From Elusimicrobiota bacterium (GTDB lineage: Bacteria > Elusimicrobiota > Elusimicrobia > Elusimicrobiales > UBA9959): a DNA stretch of 64,000 nt. Below are positions 57,776 to 64,000 of this stretch, piece after piece (positions within the stretch are counted from its first letter, which is position 1; every line of letters starts with the position of its first letter). The position numbers were made by a program, and so were the translations under genes. Under the pieces are notes generated by a model. The model was not told where the DNA came from, searched no databases, and saw nothing but the letters and a program-made list of their open reading frames with translations. Where the stretch lies: contig DMES01000077.1 of NCBI GenBank assembly GCA_003450815.1, positions 1 to 64,000 of the forward strand, read 5' to 3'.

Positions 57776-59665
57776 ATGAGCTGGATAACGCCGAAAATAT
57801 CCCGGATATTTATGCTGACCGCTCTGGCCGCGTCGGCGGTTTGCGGCCTGAGCGCCCAGGAACTGACCAAAGAGGAAACTTACAGACTTAAGAATTATGA
57901 GACGCGGATAACTTCAGCCGACCCGGAAGCCTCAAATGGATTTCTTAAAGACTCCACCCTGCTGGATAAGCTGCTTATTTCCGACCCCGGCAAAGCCGTC
58001 GGCTTAAAGTCAAAAGCCGGAGCTGTGGCGGAATACGAAAAGCTGCTGGACAAGAACTGGACGGCTTCCCAAGAGCGGAACCTGAGCGAGGCCATGTCCT
58101 CCCGCCTTTTAGACCAGTCGCCTCTGTCTAAAGTCGGCCTTGCCCCGAAGCCTGAGAAGACTCTTGACTGGGCAGCCAGATACAAGAACTATCCCCCCGG
58201 TAAAACCGCTCTGCTTGAAAGATCACTCAGAAAGTGGGAGTCTGTATTCAACGGGTGCAGCTTCATTCTGTCCTCCGGCCGAAGCGAAAACCTATGGTAT
58301 GTGAAAGATTCCGCCGGCAGAGCTTTCATGAAAATCACCAAAGATGACGCGATTTTCAAAGACACTGAAGCCGGCATGAAGTCTCTCTGGGAAACGATGA
58401 CACTGAAGGAACGGAACAATTATCTTAATTTCAAGGCGGGCGGGCTTCTTGACGACCTTATCGACAAATCTATCAGCGACAACTCCGTCCGCGCCGCTGA
58501 TTCCCCCATTGTCGGCGATAATCCGCTTCTAAATTACCTTGACGGCCCTGGCAACGGCCGCCTGCAAAAGTATATAGCCAAGATGAACGCCGTGGAGCTG
58601 GCTAAAGCCAGGCTGAACCCGGCCCAACTGGCGAAACTTGACGGCCAGCCCATAGAACAGCAGCTTTATCTGCTGGGCAACGCCTTTGACAAGAGCGAAA
58701 TAAAAGGCCCTGTCACGTTGGAAAGAAAGATAGACATTTTAAGGCAGTCTAAACCCGGCGAAACCCTGTCACCCCAAAACAACGCATTGCTGGCAAAAAT
58801 GCTCGGATCCTCAATGCTCGCGGAGGTTAAAGGGACCGTGGCCGGCGACAAGGTGGCCAAATTTTACGCTTCGGGCGCAAAGCTTGATGTGGCCATAGAG
58901 TCCTGCCAGGGCTGCTATGCAAAATATGAACCGTCTTCCGGCAGAATAATATTTGATTCCGAACTTATCCAGCAGTATCTGCGGGCCAATAACACCAGCT
59001 CCGATAAAATGGTCGGCAGCAAGGAGCAGCTTGCGGGCCTGGGCAAATACCTTTCCCCCATGCTGGCGCATGAGGGCACACATCAGATGCAGCATGCCTG
59101 GGCCGATAAAGCCGGCGTTTATAAACCTTATGTGCAGGAAGATGAGGAGGAGGCTAATTCCATGGAGGCGCTCTACACCATGGAAAAGCTTAAAAAAGAC
59201 CCTAAATTTAAAAGCATGCTGATAAAAATGCGCAATTCTTCCAGCAGCTATGCGGGTAAGCGGCTGGAGCTGGAGCGGACATTCAAAAAGAACACCGACG
59301 AGTTCGGCGACAAGGTCAGCCAGGTATATTATCCCGGCCTGCCCTCGTTCGGCGCCGCCTCTTCCCAGACACTCTCGGCTATATCCGGCGAACTGGGACG
59401 GAGAAGCGCTCTAGCGGCGGCAGAACAGGCTGAAATAGAGAAAACAGGCACAAACCTGGAAGAAGCCAGGGCTATGACCACCCAGGAGCTGTCCGGTTAT
59501 GTGGGTGAGATAAGAACCTCAGCGCTTAAAAAGATACAGGATGACCTGCTGCATAAAAGCATCTATGAAGACCACTATCGGAATGCCGGCGACTGGACCG
59601 GCTCCATGCGTCAGGTGGTAAAAACGACAGCGGCCGCGCCAAAGAGTAAAGTGCCCGCTATGTGA
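57776..59665 (+). CDS. exported protein with HExxH zinc-peptidase motif
   Basis: This 629-aa protein begins with a signal peptide (SRIFMLTALAASAVCGLSAQ) and carries H432-EGT-H436 in LAHEGTHQMQHA, with an acidic EDEEEANSMEALY about 20 residues later that could give the third zinc ligand. The N-terminal 400 residues are of unknown fold. The C-terminal 150 are charged and helical. The class of metallopeptidase is not clear. GGGAGCAG before the ATG and the two-base gap to the C11 gene show an operon. Confidence 0.75.
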   Translation: MSWITPKISRIFMLTALAASAVCGLSAQELTKEETYRLKNYETRITSADPEASNGFLKDSTLLDKLLISDPGKAVGLKSKAGAVAEYEKLLDKNWTASQERNLSEAMSSRLLDQSPLSKVGLAPKPEKTLDWAARYKNYPPGKTALLERSLRKWESVFNGCSFILSSGRSENLWYVKDSAGRAFMKITKDDAIFKDTEAGMKSLWETMTLKERNNYLNFKAGGLLDDLIDKSISDNSVRAADSPIVGDNPLLNYLDGPGNGRLQKYIAKMNAVELAKARLNPAQLAKLDGQPIEQQLYLLGNAFDKSEIKGPVTLERKIDILRQSKPGETLSPQNNALLAKMLGSSMLAEVKGTVAGDKVAKFYASGAKLDVAIESCQGCYAKYEPSSGRIIFDSELIQQYLRANNTSSDKMVGSKEQLAGLGKYLSPMLAHEGTHQMQHAWADKAGVYKPYVQEDEEEANSMEALYTMEKLKKDPKFKSMLIKMRNSSSSYAGKRLELERTFKKNTDEFGDKVSQVYYPGLPSFGAASSQTLSAISGELGRRSALAAAEQAEIEKTGTNLEEARAMTTQELSGYVGEIRTSALKKIQDDLLHKSIYEDHYRNAGDWTGSMRQVVKTTAAAPKSKVPAM

Positions 59666-59675
59666 GGACCGTTAT

Positions 59676-60245
59676 ATGTTAAAGCTTGTCCTGATTCTGC
59701 TTATGACCGGAGCCCCGCTTTGGGCCGCTAAACCGGCCTCAGGCGCCCAGGGAAAAGAGTTTAAAACTTTCTCAATGGACGGCTATTTTTCATGCGAGGT
59801 GCCGCTGAAATGGCAGCTGGAAAAGAAGGCCGAACAGGAGAGGATGGGGGTTTTTAAGATAGCGCTTGCAGCCCCTGGCGGGGAGAAGTCCCCTGTAACC
59901 GTATATGTTTCCTACTTTTCAAAAGGCAACAAATATTTCAAAGATTATAAGGATTATGTGGACAGCAATTCACAGGATGACATGGCCGCCGCAACGGACA
60001 AATACAGCCCGGTAACGAACAAGGCTCTGAACAAAAGGAAAGCGCTCGAATTTGACCGCGAGGAAAAGCGGTACCTGCATCCCGAGAGCAAGTCGGACGA
60101 GAGCGTTACTCTCAAGGAAAAGTTCTATGTTCTGCCGGCTAAAGACGGTTTTTTTGTGATGCACTTCTCGGCCCCAAAAGCCGTTTATTTGAAGCATCTT
60201 CCGGTATTCGAGCATGTGGCCCGCACCTTCAAGGGCCGCCCCTGA
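59676..60245 (+). CDS. exported protein of unknown function (peptidase operon)
   Basis: This 189-aa protein has a signal peptide (MLKLVLILLMTGAPLWAA) and a mature domain beginning FSMDGYFSCEVPLKWQLEKK. It resembles PsbP-like or DcrB-like folds (FKIALAAPGG..VTVYVSYF and FFVMHFSAPKAVYLKHLPVFEHVA), but this is by shape only. GAGGA precedes the ATG. It is the last gene of the exported-peptidase operon and ends near the convergent receiver gene. Confidence 0.65.
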   Translation: MLKLVLILLMTGAPLWAAKPASGAQGKEFKTFSMDGYFSCEVPLKWQLEKKAEQERMGVFKIALAAPGGEKSPVTVYVSYFSKGNKYFKDYKDYVDSNSQDDMAAATDKYSPVTNKALNKRKALEFDREEKRYLHPESKSDESVTLKEKFYVLPAKDGFFVMHFSAPKAVYLKHLPVFEHVARTFKGRP

Positions 60246-60251
60246 ACGAGG

Positions 60252-60629
60252 CTAAAGCTTTACCAGCGTGATTAGTTTGAGTATATTGGCCAGACGCTCA
60301 AGGCCGGGGGGTTTAATTACAAAATCCAAAGCGCCCTCTTTAAGGGCTTTCGCTGCCAGGTCCGTGTTGTCTATGCCGGTTATCAGTATTACACACGCGT
60401 CCTTATTGGCCTTTCTGGCCTTATAAAGCAGCTCCAATCCTGAGACTCCCTCTATATAAATATCGGTTATGATAATATCAAAAGGCCCTTCTTCAAGAAG
60501 GGCTTTCGCATCTTTGGCTTTATCGGTCCTTATTATTTCAAATTGCGGAAATTTTCCAAGTATTTCATCAACCCTGGCTATCACATAACCTTCGTCTTCT
60601 ATAAATAGCAATCGTTTAGGATTGTCCAT
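60252..60629 (-). CDS. stand-alone response-regulator receiver protein
   Basis: This 125-aa CheY-like protein has FIEDEGYV (acidic pocket), the phospho-acceptor Asp in FDIIITDIYIEGVSG, ILITGID and DFVIKPPG (the conserved Lys before Pro). No output domain is present, and no kinase is next to it. It may relay phosphate or bind a partner. The start is just downstream of the short-word repeat at 60631-60675. Confidence 0.85.
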   Translation of the reverse strand: MDNPKRLLFIEDEGYVIARVDEILGKFPQFEIIRTDKAKDAKALLEEGPFDIIITDIYIEGVSGLELLYKARKANKDACVILITGIDNTDLAAKALKEGALDFVIKPPGLERLANILKLITLVKL

Positions 60630-60630
60630 A

Positions 60631-60675
60631 GTTTAAGGGTATAGGGTAGAGGGAATAGGGGCTAGGGTTAAGGAG
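60631..60675. repeat. AGGGTA-word tandem repeat
   Basis: About six imperfect AGGGTA/AGGGAA/AGGGGC words in tandem lie upstream of the receiver gene. The unit looks telomere-like but is short and degenerate. It is the one-armed sort of short-word repeat. Confidence 0.5.
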
Positions 60676-60710
60676 ATCCTTAATATCCGCATCCACAACC
60701 TTAAGGCGGG

Positions 60711-61919
60711 TCAGCGCACCAGAGTGCGGGGCTTGCGTTTTAACACCTTTTTGGCGCAATCCTCAAAAATATTAAGCGCGCGGTCAAGTTGGGCGCGCGT
60801 GTGAGTGGCCGTGACGGCTACGCGTATAAGAGAGCGCTTTGGCGGCACAGCCGGGCTGATCACCGGATTGGTGAAGAGACCGTTTTCGTACAGCGCCTTC
60901 CAGAGCGAGAAGGTCTTTATATCGTCGCCTATAATTATGGGGATGATAGGCGTTTTTGTTTCGCCGGTGTTGAACCCCAGCGCCTTAAAGCGCTCAAGCA
61001 GATACTTGGAATTGTCCCAAAGGTGTTTTATGCGTTCCGGCTCCGTTTCTATTATGTCTATGGCCTTGATAATGGAGGCCGTGGACGACGGCGGCAGGGC
61101 CGCGGAGAACATCATAGAGCGTGAAATATGCTGGATATAATGCAGGACATCTTTTGCGCCAACCACAAAACCGCCTATTGAGGCGAAGGATTTGGAGCAG
61201 GTTCCCACCACCAGGTCCACCTCGCCGTGTTCAAGGCCAAAATATTCGCAGGTGCCCCTTCCTGTTTTGCCAAGAACACCGGTGGCATGGGCATCGTCCA
61301 CCATAAAGCGCGCACCGTATTTTTTGCAGACCTTGGCTATTTCGGGAATCGGGGCGATATCCCCTTCCATGGAAAAAACACCGTCCACTATAACAAGCCG
61401 CCCGCGTTTGGGGCCGACATCTTTAAGCACCCGTTCCAGATCCTGGACATTATTGTGCCTGAAACGGCGTATCTCTCCGTTTGAAAGTTTGCAGCCGTCA
61501 AAGATGCTGGCGTGGTCAAGCTTATCCACCACAGCCACATCACCCTTCCCGACCAAAGCCGAGACTACTCCCAAATTCATCTGATAACCGGTGGAATAAA
61601 TGAGTGCCGCTTCCCTTCCCTTAAACGCGGCAAGACGATTTTCAAGTTCAGTATGCAGTACGGTGTTGCCGTTAAGGAACCGCGATCCGGCCATGCCGGT
61701 GCCGAATTTTTTCACGGCGTCTATGGCGGCCTGCTTCATTCTGGGATCATTTGCCAGGCCCAGGTAGTTGTTTGAGCCGAACATTATGAATTTTTTTCCC
61801 TCTATCTCAACTTCAGGAGCCTGTTCGGAGGCCATTTCCTTGAAATAGGGGTAGATCCCGGCTTCCGTCAATTCCTTAACAATAGTAAAATCTCGGCATT
61901 TTTCAAATAAGTCGTTCAT
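60711..61919 (-). CDS. alpha-oxoamine synthase, serine palmitoyltransferase-like
   Basis: This 402-aa PLP enzyme condenses an amino acid with an acyl-CoA or acyl-ACP. The family includes KBL, BioF and serine palmitoyltransferase (SPT). FGSNNYLGLAND is the N-terminal motif, VDDAHATGVLG holds Asp and His that contact PLP, and GTCSKSFASIGGF carries the PLP lysine. The SKSFASIGG form and ISRSMMFSAALPP are closer to SPT than to KBL or BioF, which suggests sphingolipid-type lipids. An exact substrate is not provable. A minus-strand group continues upstream with the HldE-like gene. Confidence 0.85.
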   Translation of the reverse strand: MNDLFEKCRDFTIVKELTEAGIYPYFKEMASEQAPEVEIEGKKFIMFGSNNYLGLANDPRMKQAAIDAVKKFGTGMAGSRFLNGNTVLHTELENRLAAFKGREAALIYSTGYQMNLGVVSALVGKGDVAVVDKLDHASIFDGCKLSNGEIRRFRHNNVQDLERVLKDVGPKRGRLVIVDGVFSMEGDIAPIPEIAKVCKKYGARFMVDDAHATGVLGKTGRGTCEYFGLEHGEVDLVVGTCSKSFASIGGFVVGAKDVLHYIQHISRSMMFSAALPPSSTASIIKAIDIIETEPERIKHLWDNSKYLLERFKALGFNTGETKTPIIPIIIGDDIKTFSLWKALYENGLFTNPVISPAVPPKRSLIRVAVTATHTRAQLDRALNIFEDCAKKVLKRKPRTLVR

Positions 61920-61984
61920 GGATTCCTCATACTACTATTGTAGTAAATTGACCGCCGTTCTTCAATGCGGCGCGGAGCGCGCCG

Positions 61985-62120
61985 CAGTCACAAGTTGCAA
62001 GTCACAGGTCACAAGTAAGAAAAACTGAGGATTTTGAATTATTGCGGCCGGAACCGACAAGCGGCCCGTCTTTTGTCTTACCTCTTCACTTGTGACCTGT
62101 GACCTGTGACTTGTGACTAG
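61985..62120. repeat. CAAGTCACAGGT-word hairpin reaching into the HldE-like gene
   Basis: Left-arm words at 61986-62016 (AGTCACAAGTTGCAAGTCAC) and right-arm inverses at 62087-62118 (CTTGTGACCTGTGACC) are about 70 bases apart. The right arm is the last part of the HldE-like coding sequence, and the stop codon lies in it. Confidence 0.75.
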
Positions 62121-62592
62121 AAAGATGGCCTTTAGCCAGCTTTCGAATAATGCCCGTGGTGGAACGGCCTTCCACAAGCGGTATTCTTACTGTTCGCCCT
62201 GCGAACCCGGCACCGACTATTTCGGAGGCTTTATAGTCGGCTCCTTTAACCAGGATGTCCGGTTTAAGTGTTTTAATCAGTGCAAAAGGGGTATCGGAGC
62301 TGAAAATAACCACAGCGTCAACGGCGGCAAGCGCCGCAAGCACTCTTGCGCGGTCTTTTTGACAGTTTACCGGGCGGCTGGAGCCCTTAAGACGCTTAAC
62401 GGAGGAATCGGAATTAACACCAAGAAACAAAAAATCACCCAGAGAGCGGGCTTTTTCCAACAGGGCTATATGCCCCGCGTGCAGTATATCAAAACAGCCG
62501 TTGGTGAAAACGGCTGTTTTACCCTTTTGAGAGAGCGCGCGGCGCAACACCAAAGCTTTTTTGAGCGAAACCAGCTTGTTGTTTGTGTCCAT
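62086..62592 (-). CDS. hldE2: HldE C-terminal-type (RfaE2) ADP-heptose nucleotidyltransferase
   Basis: This 168-aa nucleotidyltransferase is the second domain of HldE (RfaE II). It adenylates heptose-1-phosphate for the LPS core or a related glycan. VFTNGCFDILHAGHIALLEKA holds the HxGH motif. LGVNSDSSVKRLKGSSRPV and DILVKGADYKASEIVG follow as usual. The normal end is near GRSTTGIIRKL; about 14 further residues (SSHKSQVTGHK) come from the short-word repeat, which also supplies the stop. The kinase domain is not here. Confidence 0.9.
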   Translation of the reverse strand: MDTNNKLVSLKKALVLRRALSQKGKTAVFTNGCFDILHAGHIALLEKARSLGDFLFLGVNSDSSVKRLKGSSRPVNCQKDRARVLAALAAVDAVVIFSSDTPFALIKTLKPDILVKGADYKASEIVGAGFAGRTVRIPLVEGRSTTGIIRKLAKGHLSSHKSQVTGHK

Positions 62593-62700
62593 AAACGACA
62601 GTAGACAGAATACAGTAGTTAGAATTCAGAAGTAAGATTTAAACTGTTTTCCGACTTCTGAATTCTGGCTTCTGACTTCTGTATTCCGACTTCAGGCTAT
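62590..62700. repeat. GAAGTC/GAATTC-word hairpin between accC and the HldE-like gene
   Basis: Words such as AGAATTCAGAAGTAAGA on the left are inverted on the right (CTTCTGAATTCTGGCTTCTG). A long imperfect hairpin could form in the transcript that joins accC to the downstream genes. Confidence 0.6.
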
Positions 62701-62716
62701 CTAAATAGCTACCACC

Positions 62717-64000
62717 CTAAACCTGAACCTTTTCCTTAGCCGGAGCTAACAGTCTTTCCATAAAGCCGGTATCGGTACGACCCGCGCGAAAATCCTTGTT
62801 CGCAACTATAAGCCTGTGCGCATCCAGCGTGGTTTTTATACCGCCCACACGGAATTCGTCCAGGGCTCTGGCGGAGCGGGCTACGGCGGCATTTCTATCA
62901 CTGCCCCAGACTATCAGTTTCGCCAGCATACTGTCGTAATAAACAGGCAAACTATAACCCTGATAGACATGAGTGTCAACCCTTACCCCGGGGCCTCCCG
63001 GCAGCAGCCATTCCTCAACGCGGCCGACCGAAGGGGCAAAATTGCGGGTGAAGTCCTCTGCGTTTACGCGATGCTCTATGGAATGGCCGGTGAACGGGAC
63101 GCTGCATCCGTTGGTGAAAGAAATTTTTTCTCCGGCGGCCGCGAGCAGCTGCTCGCGCACCAGATCGGCGCCGGTAATAAATTCCGTTACAGGGTGCTCC
63201 ACCTGCAGACGGGTGTTTACTTCCATGAAATAAAAATTACCTTCTTTGTCCAGCAGGAACTCCACCGTGCCTACGCCCGTATAGTCGGCGGCCTCGGCCA
63301 GTTTTAGAGCGGCTTCTTCCAGCTTTTTCCTTAAACTCCGTGGAACCGCCGGAGAGGGGGATTCTTCCAGCAGTTTCTGGTGTCGGCGCTGTATGCTGCA
63401 GTCGCGCTCCGGAAAAGCCGCCGCGGAACCGTGGGAGTCGCGCACAAACTGCACTTCTATGTGGCGGGGGTTTTCTATATATTTCTCAAGATAAACTTCG
63501 TCGTTACCAAAGGCCGCTTTGGCCTCCGACTGGGCCATCTGCAATTCGTGGGCCAGCTGGGACTTTTCACGCACTATCCTTATACCTTTTCCTCCGCCTC
63601 CGGCGGCCGCCTTTATCATAACAGGATAGCCTATTTTTTGGGCTTCGGGACCGCAGTTTTTTGAGACGCAGTCCTTCGTGCCCGGCGTTATCGGGATGCC
63701 GGCCTTAACGGCCATTTTACGGGCGGCCGCTTTGTGGCCCAGAAGACGTATGGAGTTTGGCGATGGGCCGATGAACACCAGGCCGTTTGCGGCGCAGGCT
63801 TCGGAAAAATCCGCGTTTTCGGCCAAGAACCCGTAGCCGGGGTGAATGGCTTCGGCTCCTGTCAATTTAGCGGCTGAAATGACAGCCGCGATGTTAAGGT
63901 AGCTCTCACGGGCCATAGCGGGACCTATACAAACAGCCATGTCCGCCGTACGCACATGAAAACAGGAACGGTCGGCCTCGGAATAAACGGCCGCAGATTG
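62717..64000 (-). CDS. accC: biotin carboxylase subunit of acetyl-CoA carboxylase (5' end cut off by the window)
   Basis: The enzyme carboxylates biotin on BCCP using ATP and bicarbonate for fatty-acid synthesis. The frame stays open to the right window edge, where AVYSEADRSCFHVRTADMAV matches the usual residues ~30-50, so about 25-30 N-terminal residues lie outside. HPGYGFLAENADF, the ATP-grasp segment KAAAGGGGKGIRIV, and FMEVNTRLQVEHPVTEF with its catalytic Glu and Arg are seen. It ends normally (KEKVQV). The usual adjacent accB would lie upstream, beyond the window. Confidence 0.95.
   Translation of the reverse strand, partial: QSAAVYSEADRSCFHVRTADMAVCIGPAMARESYLNIAAVISAAKLTGAEAIHPGYGFLAENADFSEACAANGLVFIGPSPNSIRLLGHKAAARKMAVKAGIPITPGTKDCVSKNCGPEAQKIGYPVMIKAAAGGGGKGIRIVREKSQLAHELQMAQSEAKAAFGNDEVYLEKYIENPRHIEVQFVRDSHGSAAAFPERDCSIQRRHQKLLEESPSPAVPRSLRKKLEEAALKLAEAADYTGVGTVEFLLDKEGNFYFMEVNTRLQVEHPVTEFITGADLVREQLLAAAGEKISFTNGCSVPFTGHSIEHRVNAEDFTRNFAPSVGRVEEWLLPGGPGVRVDTHVYQGYSLPVYYDSMLAKLIVWGSDRNAAVARSARALDEFRVGGIKTTLDAHRLIVANKDFRAGRTDTGFMERLLAPAKEKVQV

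Noticed and set aside
60631..60675. telomere-like AGGGTT repeat
   Set aside because: Too short and degenerate, inside a gene-dense region; no sign of a linear end.

Overview
The window carries about 55 protein genes with ordinary bacterial signals: Shine-Dalgarno sites, ATGA overlaps, sigma70-type promoters and intrinsic terminators. No rRNA or tRNA was seen. The organism had an outer membrane, because KdsC-like and HldE nucleotidyltransferase-like LPS genes, a LolD/permease/LolA-like set and a predicted outer-membrane barrel are all present. Base composition is mid to high GC, apart from an A+T-richer accessory stretch around 36.0-37.3 kb. Gene content and the many interspersed palindromes look like an uncultivated environmental lineage. 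Elusimicrobiota or a similar phylum is my guess, but no marker here proves it.

Layout. 0-8.3 kb: glycosyltransferases, an AsnB-type asparagine synthase, TrmL, a UPF0104 flippase-like protein, an M3 peptidase and CoaD. 8.3-12.4 kb: small exported or membrane unknowns, a duplicated 81-aa protein, an RsuA-type pseudouridine synthase and a nitroreductase. 12.4-16.2 kb: pyrC, then pyrD-pyrF-pyrE. 16.2-20.8 kb: CcdA, a KdsC-like phosphatase, an SDR and dUTPase, separated by MITE-like palindromic elements. 20.8-24.0 kb: a small HTH gene with palindromic operators, then a roughly 1.1-kb gene-free stretch with two parS-like palindromes, then parA-parB. 24-28.9 kb: asd, a strong candidate structured ncRNA with its own promoter and terminator, rmuC and two tiny genes. 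28.9-32.2 kb: an AddA-like helicase-nuclease. 32.5-40.0 kb: an accessory island (Mrr-like nuclease/SF2 helicase with seven helicase-associated repeats, an orphan, a HEPN protein, DinD, a BRO protein and an ERCC4 nuclease). 40-43.9 kb: tandem GNAT, RecQ and membrane unknowns. 44-50.3 kb: an ABC transporter, LolA-like protein and barrel operon. 50.4-55.9 kb: GNAT, AddB-like nuclease, TatD and TcdA. 56.4-60.2 kb: exported peptidases. 60.2-64 kb: a receiver protein, a serine-palmitoyltransferase-like enzyme, an HldE nucleotidyltransferase and a biotin carboxylase cut by the window edge.

Most interesting signals. (1) A shared 16-bp operator of the form YGACAR-N4-YTGTCG lies just upstream of TATACT-type -10 boxes before the Mrr-helicase gene, dinD and the BRO gene. 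A fourth copy lies before a 99-aa orphan. This suggests a damage-regulated (SOS-like) island with nuclease-helicase and HEPN parts. (2) Degenerate short-word repeats, usually built as hairpins, lie between genes. One type (words like CAAGTCACAGGT) is also inserted in frame in addA, addB and the HldE-like gene. (3) An orphan ncRNA of about 240 nt. (4) Near-identical A/T palindromes sit directly on the start codons of asd and recQ.
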